A stretch of DNA of 64,000 nucleotides from CALZIK01 sp945787635 (GTDB lineage Bacteria; Acidobacteriota; Thermoanaerobaculia; Multivoradales; JAHEKO01): the NCBI GenBank assembly GCA_947259725.1, contig CAMYNM010000001.1, forward strand, positions 778,350 to 842,349. The letters are read 5' to 3'. The notes below the pieces were generated by a model. That model had not been told where the DNA came from. It did no database searches and saw only the letters and a list, made by a program, of their open reading frames with translations. The translations under genes and the position numbers were made by a program. This document shows, one piece after another, positions 35,539-42,959 of this stretch; the first letter of the stretch is position 1; every line of letters begins with the position of its first letter.

Positions 35539-35916
35539 ATGTCTCATCTTGCCCTTACCCTTTGGCTCCTGTCTGTGCCGGTCGTGCCAGAGCGACCCTT
35601 CCAGATTCCTCCCGAAGCAGTTACGCAGGTTATGCGTACCGACCCTTGCGCAGCAGCCAAGCAGATAGCTGCTCGACGCCCCTGCCTACGCCCGGAGGAA
35701 TGTGGCGCGGTTCAGGATTGGAAACAGCTCTTTGGTACTCCCCGGACTGAGCCGCTGACCCCGATTCTTGCCGTAGGCGGAATCGCAAGGACTTCGGGGC
35801 AGCTCAAGTCGGTCCCTAAAGTGCAGCAGGTTCCGACGTCCTATCTCTGCTTGGCGGCCGCGAGCTCCAACGGGGTGGCATCTAACCAATCGTATCTGGA
35901 CTCCTCGCGCAAGTAG
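35539..35916 (+). CDS. Cassette-encoded secreted hypothetical protein
   Basis: 125 residues, with a short N-terminal hydrophobic stretch (LALTLWLLSVPVVP) that may be a signal sequence, and four to five Cys (DPCAAAKQIAARRPCLRPEE). The ribosome-binding site GAGAGGAGG lies 6 nt before ATG. The frame runs through an attC left half (ATCTAAC at 35880-35886), so the natural C-terminus may have been lost and the last ~12 residues (SNQSYLDSSRK) come from attC sequence. No family recognised. Confidence 0.5.
   Translation: MSHLALTLWLLSVPVVPERPFQIPPEAVTQVMRTDPCAAAKQIAARRPCLRPEECGAVQDWKQLFGTPRTEPLTPILAVGGIARTSGQLKSVPKVQQVPTSYLCLAAASSNGVASNQSYLDSSRK
35880..35900 (+). other. attC left-half remnant
   Basis: R'' core ATCTAAC at 35880-35886 followed by CAATCGTATCTGGAC, resembling the CAATCGCTGCACCGGAC left arm of the full sites. 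No R' core follows before the next ORF. Confidence 0.5.
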
Positions 35917-35983
35917 GCGTCGGCCTTCTTGCTTTCACACGGCCTCATTCTCTTCCGCGATCTGCGAACGGCAGTGAAATTCG

Positions 35984-36217
35984 ATGAGTGAAACGAACAA
36001 AGACCATTGGTTTCCAGCAAAGAAGCTCGGATGGGGCTGGGGGTTTCCCATCACTTGGCAAGGGTGGTTTGCTTTGGCTACGTACTTTGTCCTCTCCATA
36101 GCTGGCGCCTTCTTGCTCCCGCACGGCATTATCCTGTTCCTTGGGTTTCAAGCAGTCATTGCAGCCGCGTTCTTAGCGGTTTGCTGGTTCAAGGGAGAGA
36201 AGCCCGGGCGGCGGTGA
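35984..36217 (+). CDS. Cassette-encoded two-helix membrane protein
   Basis: 77 residues. The N-terminal amphipathic WFPAKKLGWGWGFPITWQGW is followed by two transmembrane helices (FALATYFVLSIAGAFLLP and IILFLGFQAVIAAAFLAVCW) and a KGEKPGRR tail. The WFPAK-x-GWGWG start is, as far as I recall, conserved in a widespread small uncharacterised membrane-protein family. No strong ribosome-binding site. The stop codon lies 11 bp before the next attC. Confidence 0.7.
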   Translation: MSETNKDHWFPAKKLGWGWGFPITWQGWFALATYFVLSIAGAFLLPHGIILFLGFQAVIAAAFLAVCWFKGEKPGRR

Positions 36218-36228
36218 AGCGCTCTGCC

Positions 36229-36356
36229 GCCTGACAATTCGCTGCACCGGACACCGCATGTGTGCTTTCTACAACCGTAACCATGTTCAGGTTCACCGGC
36301 TCACTTCACGGCACCGCTTTCGTCAGCGGCGCCACTGAGCTCACAATCCCCTAGGC
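36229..36356 (+). other. Integron attC recombination site (R' degenerate)
   Basis: R'' GCCTGAC at 36229-36235, left arm CGCTGCACCGGACACCGC; at the right end CCTAGGC replaces GTTAGGC (36350-36356). The right arm reads CGGCGCCACTGAGCTCACAA, much like the first site (GCGGTGCCGGTGAGCTCAGAA). 128 bp. Confidence 0.65.
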
Positions 36357-36388
36357 GGGCCACCGGGAAAGGCCAAAGGAGACTGCAG

Positions 36389-36889
36389 ATGCGGACACTC
36401 GCAATATTTCTGACGGTTCTGACCATTGCCCCCCAAGCTTGGGGCGCTGGATTGGAATCTGAGCGCGCCCAACTGGCGCAGCGGTATTTTCGCGGAGTCT
36501 ACGGTGGCGACTCGTCCGTCGTTGACGAGCTTTCCGCCAAGGACATAGTCGTGAGCTATCCCATCTTCGTTGACGTTCTCGGGACCCCCGCAATCCGGGG
36601 GCGCGAATCGCTCAAGGCGTTCGTCACGGGTTTCAGCCAGAGGTGGGCGGAACCCGAATTCGAGTTCCATGAAGCAGTTTCTGACGCCGGCCGAGTGGTC
36701 CTTCTCTGGAGCTTTTCGGCGCGAAGCGTCGCGTCAAGGAGTCCAGGCGAACCGCCGACCAACGAAGTACACAGGTGGGGTGGGATCACGCTCTTTCGAT
36801 TCGACGGCAGTGGGAGAATCACCGCCGAGATCGGGGAGGAGAGCCGGCCAGGGCCCTTTGGCCGCCTGCAGCAGGTCGATGGTGGTTGA
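36389..36889 (+). CDS. Secreted SnoaL/NTF2-like protein (cassette-encoded)
   Basis: 166 residues, signal peptide 1-20 (TLAIFLTVLTIAPQAWGA). The mature part is NTF2-like: LAQRYFRGVYGGDSSVVDEL, IVVSYPIFVDVLGTPAIRGR and a final HRWGGITLFRFDGSGRITAE. Proteins of this fold are ketosteroid-isomerase-like enzymes or binding proteins; no active site can be assigned. It starts 33 nt after the attC end, preceded by AAAGGAGA, and overlaps the next ORF by 11 bp. Confidence 0.75.
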   Translation: MRTLAIFLTVLTIAPQAWGAGLESERAQLAQRYFRGVYGGDSSVVDELSAKDIVVSYPIFVDVLGTPAIRGRESLKAFVTGFSQRWAEPEFEFHEAVSDAGRVVLLWSFSARSVASRSPGEPPTNEVHRWGGITLFRFDGSGRITAEIGEESRPGPFGRLQQVDGG

Positions 36890-37073
36890 CACGTGGCCTC
36901 TCGACGAACAGATCAGTGATTCCCGGGCTGAGAAACTCCTAGACTTCTTTGTGCGCGAGTTGGGTCCTCCAGTTTACAACCAGGCCATTCGCGACGCTCA
37001 TTCGTTTTTCGAGGAGAAGCTCACAGATCTCGAGGGCGAGTTCTACGAGCCGGAAGACCCCCGTTCGCGCTAA
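36879..37073 (+). pseudogene. DUF2164-type protein, N-terminally truncated
   Basis: 64 residues from ATG 36879 (or GTG 36882). SRAEKLLDFFVRELGPPVYN followed by QAIRDAHSFFEEKLTDLEGE matches the C-terminal three quarters of the DUF2164 family (about 80 residues, unknown function). The usual N-terminal SIKRF-x-EEL helix is missing; instead the start overlaps the preceding gene. Either a truncated remnant or a short variant expressed by coupling. Confidence 0.6.
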
Positions 37074-37082
37074 CAGGTTGCT

Positions 37083-37112
37083 ACCTAACCTCTCGCTGCA
37101 CCCGACACCCCT
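37083..37112 (+). other. attC left-half remnant at the right end of the array
   Basis: R'' core ACCTAAC at 37083-37089 followed by CTCTCGCTGCACCCGACACC, matching the left arm of the full sites. No R' core is found downstream, and the following sequence is host-like. Confidence 0.55.
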
Positions 37113-37199
37113 GCGGTCGGACCGACCCGTGCAGGTAAGATATGGCAGGAGCTTCGACAGCGAAAGGAGGAAGGGAGTCGGAATAACCGCGAGGAGTCC

Positions 37200-37610
37200 T
37201 TGCGCGAAACAAAGCCGATGACAACCAGAGAGCACAGCGCCGAGCTCGCCGTCCAGTGGATCGAGGCGTGGATCCGGTTCGACATGGACTGGCTTCGGAG
37301 CCATCTGGCGCCGGACTTGGTTCACGTCAGTCCGTTCGGCCGGTTCGAAGGGCGTGACACGTACCTGGCGGCGGTCGAGCCGATGGCGCGCAAGAGCGTG
37401 ATGGAGCTCGAGGTCTTGGACGTCGTCGCCAGCGGAAGCCAGGCGGTCGTCCGGTTCGAGAACAGGACTCCGAATGGCGTGGTCGAGACCTGTGATTGGG
37501 TCCGCGTGGAGAGCGACTTGATCCAGGAGATCCGGTCGTTCTACGACACGGCCTTGGTCCGGGAGACGTTGTCGGCCGCCGAGCAGCGGTCCCTCGAGGG
37601 TTCCGGCTAG
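37200..37610 (+). CDS. SnoaL/NTF2-like domain protein
   Basis: 136 residues, cytoplasmic. Helical N-terminus (HSAELAVQWIEAWIRFDMDW), then HLAPDLVHVSPFGRFEGRDT and a beta-sheet ending VWRVESDLIQEI-like (CDWVRVESDLIQEIRSFYD). This is the NTF2-like fold with no assigned substrate. TTG at 37200 has GAGGAG 4-9 nt upstream; ATG 37218 is the alternative. It is the first host-type gene right of the cassette array. Confidence 0.75.
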   Translation: MRETKPMTTREHSAELAVQWIEAWIRFDMDWLRSHLAPDLVHVSPFGRFEGRDTYLAAVEPMARKSVMELEVLDVVASGSQAVVRFENRTPNGVVETCDWVRVESDLIQEIRSFYDTALVRETLSAAEQRSLEGSG

Positions 37611-37637
37611 CTGCTGGTCGTCCGAGTCAGCGCTCGA

Positions 37638-37970
37638 ATGAACTCCCTTCGCAACGTCAAGCTCCTTCACACGGTCATCTGGGCCTTCTTCGTCGCCTGC
37701 ATCCTGGCGATTCCGTTCTTCACCGCCGTGGATCGGTTTCGCCTGGCTGCCCTCTTCGCAGCCATCGTCGCCGTGGAGGTGGCGGTTCTTCTGCTCAATG
37801 GAATGGCGTGTCCCCTGACCGGCGTGGCCGCCCGCTATACCGACGATCGTCGCGCGAACTTCGACATTTACCTGCCCGAGTGGCTCGCGCACCACAACAA
37901 GACGGTCTTCGGCAGCCTGTACATCGTCGCGTTTCTCTTTCTCCTGGCGCGTTGGATCGCCGGAAGCTAG
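37638..37970 (+). CDS. Conserved small membrane protein, uncharacterised
   Basis: 110 residues with three transmembrane helices (about 10-30, 37-57, 88-107). The region between the second and third (GMACPLTGVAARYTDDRRAN, then FDIYLPEWLAHHNKTVFG) is strongly patterned and, to my knowledge, conserved in a widespread uncharacterised family. It follows the NTF2-like gene by 27 bp. Function unknown. Confidence 0.7.
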   Translation: MNSLRNVKLLHTVIWAFFVACILAIPFFTAVDRFRLAALFAAIVAVEVAVLLLNGMACPLTGVAARYTDDRRANFDIYLPEWLAHHNKTVFGSLYIVAFLFLLARWIAGS

Positions 37971-37989
37971 TGGACTGTACCGTTCAGGA

Positions 37990-38949
37990 ATGCCAAGCAG
38001 GCCGGCCGTGACCATTCTCGACACCATCGGCGCCACGAGGCTCCTTCCGCTGCGGCACCTGGTGCCCGAGGGGAGCGCCCGGATCCTGGTCAAGGCAGAG
38101 TACGAGAACCCGACCGGGAGCATGAAGGACCGGATGGCACTCGCGATGGTCGAGGCGGCCGAGAACGACGGTCGCCTGGAGCCCGGGGGCTCGGTGGTCG
38201 AGTACACCGGCGGGAGCACGGGTGTGTCGCTCGCGTTCGTCTGCGCCGCGAAGCGCATCCCGCTTCAAATCGTGACCTCCGAGGCTTTCAGCAAGGAAAA
38301 GCTCGATCACATGCGGGCGCTGGGGGCGCGACTGACGCTGGTCGAGAGCCCGACCGGTGGGACGACGAAGGCTCTGACTCTCGAGATGATTGAGACCGCG
38401 CGCAGGCTCGCCGCCGCGCCCGGAAGCTACTGGACCGACCAGTTGAACAACGCCGATCCACTGCCGAGCTATGAACGGATGGGCGATGAGATCTGGGAGC
38501 AGTCGGGCGGACGGGTCAGCGCCTTCGTTCACAGCGTCGGGACCGCCGGGTCGCTGCGGGGCGTCTCCACGCGGCTTCGATCTCACAACGAGGCGGTGCA
38601 CATTGTCGCCGTCGAGCCCGAGGAGTCGGCGGTTCTATCGGGCAAGCCGAGCGGCTCTCACAAGATTGAAGGCACCGGCGCCGGGTTCGTCGTGCCCTTG
38701 TGGACCGAGGCGCTCGCCGACGAGATCCAGACAATCTCGACGCAGGATGCCATGGCGACCGCCCGGCGCCTGGCGCGAGAAGAGGGAATCTTCGCGGGCA
38801 CCTCCACGGGAGCCAACGTCGCGGTGGCACTGCGAGTCGCCGAGCGCCTCGGGCGCGGGCAAACCGTCGTCACCATCGCCTGTGATTCGGGCATGAAGTA
38901 CTTGAGCACCGAGCTCTACGGCCCCGGGCGAGCGGGAGGCGGGGTGTAG
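37990..38949 (+). CDS. Cysteine synthase-like PLP enzyme (copy 1)
   Basis: 319-residue fold type II PLP enzyme of the cysteine synthase/CBS family. PLP lysine in NPTGSMKDRMA, a phosphate-binding loop region SVGTAGSLRG, and the C-terminal GTSTGANVAVALRVAERLG with ACDSGMKYLS. The substrate loop is YTGGSTGVSL, whereas CysK has TSGNTG, so the substrate may differ from O-acetylserine. GTG 38008 is an alternative start. A related enzyme is encoded 0.9 kb downstream. Confidence 0.85.
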   Translation: MPSRPAVTILDTIGATRLLPLRHLVPEGSARILVKAEYENPTGSMKDRMALAMVEAAENDGRLEPGGSVVEYTGGSTGVSLAFVCAAKRIPLQIVTSEAFSKEKLDHMRALGARLTLVESPTGGTTKALTLEMIETARRLAAAPGSYWTDQLNNADPLPSYERMGDEIWEQSGGRVSAFVHSVGTAGSLRGVSTRLRSHNEAVHIVAVEPEESAVLSGKPSGSHKIEGTGAGFVVPLWTEALADEIQTISTQDAMATARRLAREEGIFAGTSTGANVAVALRVAERLGRGQTVVTIACDSGMKYLSTELYGPGRAGGGV

Positions 38950-39002
38950 ACTTGGCGCGGACCTTCAAGCCGGTCGACCGGTACGCGCTCGGCTAGGCCC
39001 CC

Positions 39003-39485
39003 ATGACGCAGACCAAGCCCAAAGTCGCCACCTGCCTGTGGTTCGACGGCAACGCAGAGGAAGCTGCGAGCTTCTACACTTCGCTTCTTCCCGACTCCCG
39101 AATCACCAACGTCGCGCGTCCGGATCCTGACCGGCCGGCCCTCATTGTCGAGTTCGCGCTGGCCGGCACCGCCTTCCAGGCGCTCAACGGCGGACCCCAG
39201 TTCCCGCATACCGAAGCGGCCTCGATCTCGGTGATGACCGAAGACCAGGAGGACACCGACCGGCTGTGGGCGCTGCTCACGGCCGACGGCGGCAGCGAGA
39301 GCCGGTGCGGATGGCTCAAGGATCGCTTCGGCCTGTCGTGGCAGATCGTGCCCGAGCCGGCGATCCGGCTTCTCGACACGCCCAACCGGGCGGCCTCCGA
39401 GCGCGCCATGGAGGCGGTTCTCGGCATGCGTAAGATCGACATAGGCGCGGTCGAGGCCGCGTATGCCGGCAAGGTCGAGGCGTGA
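39003..39485 (+). CDS. VOC-superfamily protein (PhnB-like)
   Basis: 160 residues with the PhnB-like glyoxalase fold: VATCLWFDGNAEEAASFYTS, an FALAGTAFQALNGGPQFPHT segment, DRLWALLTADGG and CGWLKDRFGLSWQIVP. Such proteins are often annotated as 3-demethylubiquinone methyltransferase-like, but activity is not established. It lies between two cysteine-synthase-like genes. It starts with ATG 39003. Confidence 0.85.
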   Translation: MTQTKPKVATCLWFDGNAEEAASFYTSLLPDSRITNVARPDPDRPALIVEFALAGTAFQALNGGPQFPHTEAASISVMTEDQEDTDRLWALLTADGGSESRCGWLKDRFGLSWQIVPEPAIRLLDTPNRAASERAMEAVLGMRKIDIGAVEAAYAGKVEA

Positions 39486-39505
39486 ACAGGCTCCGGGCAC
39501 ATTGA

Positions 39506-39872
39506 GCGGCGCCGGACCGGGTCGTGATCGGCGGCGACGTCTATCCGGGACCGATGTCGAACGAGGCTCTCGAGCTCCTGCTCACGCTCGAACCGCCGGT
39601 CGAGCTTCTCCGCGGCAACGGCGACCGCTCCGTGCTGGCGCTAGCCGCCGGCGAGGAACCGTCGGGGGTTCCGGAGCAGCACCTGGAGGCGATCCGCTGG
39701 CTCGCCCGCGACATGTGCCCAGAGCACCGCAGGGTCGTCGCGGGCTGGCCGGCTTACGGTTCGCCTCGAAATCGAGGGACTCGGCCGGGCGCTCTTCTGC
39801 CACGCCACGCCCCGAAACGACACCGAGATCTTCACGCAAGAGACTCCCGAGGAGCGAACGCTCGGAGCTGAA
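39506..39872 (+). pseudogene. Metallophosphoesterase gene remnant, frameshifted
   Basis: Frame 1 reads VVIGGDVYPGPMSNEALELL and PPVELLRGNGDRSVLALAAG, typical of YfcE/MJ0936-type phosphoesterases. Near 39751 the frame changes and continues TVRLEIEGLGRALFCHATPR, then NDTEIFTQETPEERT, the normal continuation of the family. The N-terminal part with the DxH metal motif is missing: a stop lies at 39503-39505. The second fragment reads straight into the next gene. Both breaks argue for a dead gene. Confidence 0.75.
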
Positions 39873-40805
39873 GTGAACACGCCGCAACCCACCCTACTCG
39901 ATGCCATCGGCAACACTCCGCTCGTGCGGCTTCGGCGCCTGGCGCCGCCCGGGCCCACCGAGATCTGGGTGAAGCTCGAGGGCGGCAACCCCACCGGGTC
40001 GTACAAGGACCGCGTGGCCCTGGCGATGATCGAGGCCGCGGAAACCACGGGAGAGCTTACCCAGGACCAGCAGGTCCTGGAGTGCACCGGCGGCAGCACC
40101 GGGTCGTCCCTCGCCTTCGTCTGCGCGGTCAAAGGATACAAGTTCACGGTCATCTCGTCCGACGCCTATGCGCGCGAGAAGCTCGACTCGATGCGGGCGT
40201 TCGGCGCGACCCTGCTGATCGAGCCTTCGGTCGGCGGCGTCGTCACACCGGATCTCTGGCCGAGAATGCGCCAGCGAGCCCGCAAGCTCGTCGAGGGCGG
40301 CGGCTACGTCTACCTCGACCAGTTCCGCAACCGGCACGCCCCCGCCGGCTACCACAAGATGGGCGAAGAGATCGTCGAGCAGCTAGGCAAGCGAGTCGAT
40401 GTCCTGTGCGGCATGGTGGGCACCGCCGGGATGATCACGGGCGCCGGGTCCGTCATTCGCCGGGCCTGGCCAAAGGCCCGGATCGTGGCCCTGGAACCGG
40501 ACACCTCCGCGGTGCTGTCCGGAGGAGAGGCGGGAGCTCACAGCGTGGACGGCACCGCCGCAGGCTTTGTGCCGCCGCTTTTCGACCGCAATGTGGTGAC
40601 CGACGTCAGAGCGCTCTCCGAGGCCGAAGGTCGGAAGATGGCGCGACGGCTCGCACGCGAAGAAGGGATCTTTGCGGGAACGTCCACCGGCATGAATGTG
40701 CTCGCGGCGTTCGATCTGGCAAAGGAAGTCGGCGCGGGAGGAACCGTCGTCACTGTGGCCTGCGACACCGGATTCAAGTACCTGGACGGGCCTCTGTATC
40801 GGTGA
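39873..40805 (+). CDS. Cysteine synthase-like PLP enzyme (copy 2)
   Basis: 310-residue paralog of the enzyme at 37990-38949. PLP lysine in GNPTGSYKDRVALAM, substrate loop ECTGGSTGSSLAFV, C-terminal GTSTGMNVLAAFDLAKEVG and ACDTGFKYLDGP. The start is GTG 39873, which is in the same frame as the tail of the decayed phosphoesterase, so an upstream fusion product is possible in principle. The GGSTG loop is shared with copy 1, which sets both apart from standard CysK/CysM. Confidence 0.85.
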   Translation: MNTPQPTLLDAIGNTPLVRLRRLAPPGPTEIWVKLEGGNPTGSYKDRVALAMIEAAETTGELTQDQQVLECTGGSTGSSLAFVCAVKGYKFTVISSDAYAREKLDSMRAFGATLLIEPSVGGVVTPDLWPRMRQRARKLVEGGGYVYLDQFRNRHAPAGYHKMGEEIVEQLGKRVDVLCGMVGTAGMITGAGSVIRRAWPKARIVALEPDTSAVLSGGEAGAHSVDGTAAGFVPPLFDRNVVTDVRALSEAEGRKMARRLAREEGIFAGTSTGMNVLAAFDLAKEVGAGGTVVTVACDTGFKYLDGPLYR

Positions 40806-40838
40806 GACCCGCGCCGAGCCCGGCTGATCGTTCGGCAT

Positions 40839-41162
40839 ATGGAAACGCACGTCACATTCGGATCCGGGTCCTGGGTGCTGGTGCTCGGCTGGCCGGCGAT
40901 TCTCGGAGCGCTCCTGGCGTTCGCGTTCGCAATCGCAAACAAGCTCCGGCCGGCGGCGTTCGTGGGCTGCTTTCTCGCCGCGCCGATGTTTCTTTACTTG
41001 GCCGCCACTCCGAGGGGTCTCTGGCTCGCGCCGCCCGCCTTCCTCATGCTCTGCGCTCTCGCCTGGCGAGTCGAACGGTCGAACCGGTGGGCTTCGACGG
41101 CCCTGGCGCTGCTGGCGGCTGTCTTGGTCGCCTGGGTCGCCTACGCCGTGCTTGGCCAGTGA
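40839..41162 (+). CDS. Small membrane protein, uncharacterised
   Basis: 107 residues with four hydrophobic segments (VLVLGWPAILGALLAFAFAI, FVGCFLAAPMFLYLAA, LAPPAFLMLCALAW, ALALLAAVLVAWVAYAVL). No conserved motif recognised. It starts 33 bp after the PLP enzyme. Confidence 0.55.
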   Translation: METHVTFGSGSWVLVLGWPAILGALLAFAFAIANKLRPAAFVGCFLAAPMFLYLAATPRGLWLAPPAFLMLCALAWRVERSNRWASTALALLAAVLVAWVAYAVLGQ

Positions 41163-41231
41163 TCGCCAAGGCGGACGCGATGGTCGCCGCGCTGTAGGCA
41201 CTACTCGCGGGTGCTCTCCGGCGTCGCAGGG

Positions 41232-41237
41232 TGTAGA
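41232..41237 (+). promoter_or_regulatory. -10 element before the DinB/YfiT gene
   Basis: TAGACT preceded by GTG, about 50 nt upstream of the chosen GTG start. It resembles the TAGAAT-type elements elsewhere in the window. Confidence 0.35.
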
Positions 41238-41286
41238 CTTCCCGCCGTAAGGAGACTTGAATTCGAGACGCCGGGAGCTTGACCCA

Positions 41287-41826
41287 GTGGCGCAATCGAC
41301 GCCGGAAAGCCTTCGCTACCCCATCGGCCATTTCGAGCTCGACGGTCCGGTGACCGACGACGATCTGGCGTTCTGGATCGGTCAGATCGAAGTGCTGCCA
41401 GAGGAGATCCGCGAAGCGGTCTCCGACCTGACCGACGAGCAGCTCGACACGCCGTACCGGCCCGGAGGCTGGACGATCCGGCAGGTCGTCCACCACCTCT
41501 CGGACAGCCACCTCAACAGCTACGTCCGCTTCAAGTGGGCGTTGACCGAAGACGAGCCTACGATCAAGGCCTATGACGAGAAACGCTGGGCGGAGCTTGC
41601 CGAGTACCGGGAGCTGCCGATCGAAACCAGCCTCGAGTTTCTCGCGCTCTTGCACGCGAAATGGGCGGTCTTGCTGCGCTCGCTCACCCGCGAGCAGCTC
41701 GCGCGGCGCTTCGTGCATCCGGAGTCAGGTCCGACCGAGCTCGCGTGGAACGTCGGCAACTACGCCTGGCACGGGCGCCACCATCTCGCGCACGTCACCC
41801 GGGCGATCGAGCGGGAAGGCTGGTAG
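41287..41826 (+). CDS. DinB-superfamily YfiT-like metal-dependent hydrolase/transferase
   Basis: 179 residues, matching YfiT of Bacillus (178). Features are RYPIGHFELDGPVTDDD, the three-histidine metal site suggested by VVHHLSDSHLNSYVRFKWAL and YAWHGRHHLAHV, and KWAVLLRSLTREQL. DinB-fold enzymes include thiol transferases (bacillithiol or mycothiol). GTG 41287 is preferred with GGGAG 9 nt upstream; TTG 41257 is in frame but too close to its AAGGAG. Two GNAT genes follow. Confidence 0.85.
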   Translation: MAQSTPESLRYPIGHFELDGPVTDDDLAFWIGQIEVLPEEIREAVSDLTDEQLDTPYRPGGWTIRQVVHHLSDSHLNSYVRFKWALTEDEPTIKAYDEKRWAELAEYRELPIETSLEFLALLHAKWAVLLRSLTREQLARRFVHPESGPTELAWNVGNYAWHGRHHLAHVTRAIEREGW

Positions 41827-41830
41827 CGAG

Positions 41831-42358
41831 GTGCCGAAGGCCATCCACACTCCGCGCCTCGACCTTGTCGCCGGATCGCTCGCCATCGTGCAGCGAGAGC
41901 TCGAGAGCCGTGAAGCGCTTGCCGAGATCCTGGGAGTCGAGGTTCCCGAGTCGTGGCCGCCGCCGCTCTACGACCGCGACGCGATGCGTTGGATTCTCGA
42001 CCGACTGGCGGTGAACTCGGATTTCGAGACCTGGGGCTTTCGGTACATGGTGCTGCGGCGGGACGATGCGCCGCCTCTGGCGATAGGAGCCGGCGGCTTC
42101 AAGGGGCCGCCCACGCCACAGGGCACCGTCGAGATCGGCTATTCGGTCCTACCGGAGCATCACCGACAGGGCTACGCGAGCGAAGCGGTCCATGGGTTTC
42201 TCGAGCACGCCTACGCGGACCCGCGAGTGAGGGCGGTCGTCGCCGAGACCTTGCCCGAGCTCGCCCCCTCGATCGGCGTGCTCGAGAAGGCGGGCTTCTG
42301 CTTCGACGGCGACGGCTCCGAGCCGGGGGTCGTCCGCTACCGCCACGAGCGGCGTTGA
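41831..42358 (+). CDS. GNAT-family acetyltransferase (RimJ/RimL type)
   Basis: 175 residues of the Acetyltransf_3 group. TPRLDLVAGSLAIVQREL at the N-terminus, GTVEIGYSVLPEHHRQGYAS with the acetyl-CoA pyrophosphate loop, and SIGVLEKAGFCFDGDG near the end. Start GTG 41831, 4 bp after the DinB-like gene. It overlaps the next gene as TGATG. Substrate unknown. Confidence 0.87.
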   Translation: MPKAIHTPRLDLVAGSLAIVQRELESREALAEILGVEVPESWPPPLYDRDAMRWILDRLAVNSDFETWGFRYMVLRRDDAPPLAIGAGGFKGPPTPQGTVEIGYSVLPEHHRQGYASEAVHGFLEHAYADPRVRAVVAETLPELAPSIGVLEKAGFCFDGDGSEPGVVRYRHERR

Positions 42359-42948
42359 TGAACGAACGCAACTGCAAGGCGCCCGACCGGATCGAGACCC
42401 ACCGGCTCATGCTGCGTCCTCCCCGGCCCGCCGACGCCGGCGCGATCTTCGAGCGCTATTCGAGCGACGCCGAGGTCACCAAGTATTTGAGCTGGCCTCG
42501 GCATCGGTCGATCGAGGACACCCGAGCCTTCATCGGCTTCAGCAAGGCCGAGTGGTTGAAATGGCCAGCGGGGCCGTATCTCGTCTTCTCCCGAGCCGGG
42601 AGCGCGCTCCTGGGAGGCGCCGGCCTTCACTTCGAGACCGCCGAGCGGGCGGAGACCGGCTACGTTCTCGCCCGGGACGCCTGGGGACACGGCTACGCGA
42701 CCGAGGCGCTCTGGGCGATGGTCAAGCTCGCCCCGCAGGTCGGCGTTCGGCGCCTCTACGCCCTTTGCCATCCCGAGCACCGGCCCTCGCAGCGCGTGCT
42801 CGAGAAGGGCGGCTTCGACTGTGAGGGGCTCGTGCACGAGCGCGCGCAGCTGCCGAATCTGGCACCGGGCTGCAAGATCGACATGCTGTGCTATTCACGG
42901 ATCTTCCGGACTTCGCCGTCCGAGGAAGCGAGACTCGACGTAGACTAG
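42358..42948 (+). CDS. GNAT-family acetyltransferase (RimJ/RimL type), second
   Basis: 196 residues. IETHRLMLRPPRPADAGAIF, AETGYVLARDAWGHGYATEA with the acetyl-CoA loop and HPEHRPSQRVLEKGGFDCEG are standard for this group. The ATG overlaps the stop of the previous GNAT gene (TGATG). The second member is not a close copy of the first, so it is not a recent duplication. Confidence 0.87.
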   Translation: MNERNCKAPDRIETHRLMLRPPRPADAGAIFERYSSDAEVTKYLSWPRHRSIEDTRAFIGFSKAEWLKWPAGPYLVFSRAGSALLGGAGLHFETAERAETGYVLARDAWGHGYATEALWAMVKLAPQVGVRRLYALCHPEHRPSQRVLEKGGFDCEGLVHERAQLPNLAPGCKIDMLCYSRIFRTSPSEEARLDVD

Positions 42949-42959
42949 AAGCGCATCAA

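Larger units (their letters stand above)
33698..37089. mobile_element. Integrase-less integron cassette array (CALIN-like)
   Basis: A 3.4-kb AT-richer block of short plus-strand ORFs, each followed by an attC-like site or half-site with R'' (CTCTAAC, GCCTAAC, GCCTGAC, ATCTAAC, ACCTAAC) and R' (GTTAGGC, GTTAGAT, GTTAGGT) cores. Three long sites share the left-arm sequence CTGCACCGGACACCGC and a matching right arm with CACCGC-type complement, so they belong to one attC family. No tyrosine integrase gene with the IntI patch is present anywhere in the window and no attI is recognised. The cassette proteins are mostly orphans or membrane proteins. Several sites are degenerate, so the array looks old and partly frozen. 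Confidence 0.8.

Noticed and set aside
39463..39876. 137-codon Arg-rich frame between VOC and PLP-enzyme genes
   Set aside because: The recognisable phosphoesterase sequence is in other frames of the same DNA, so this frame is a shadow.
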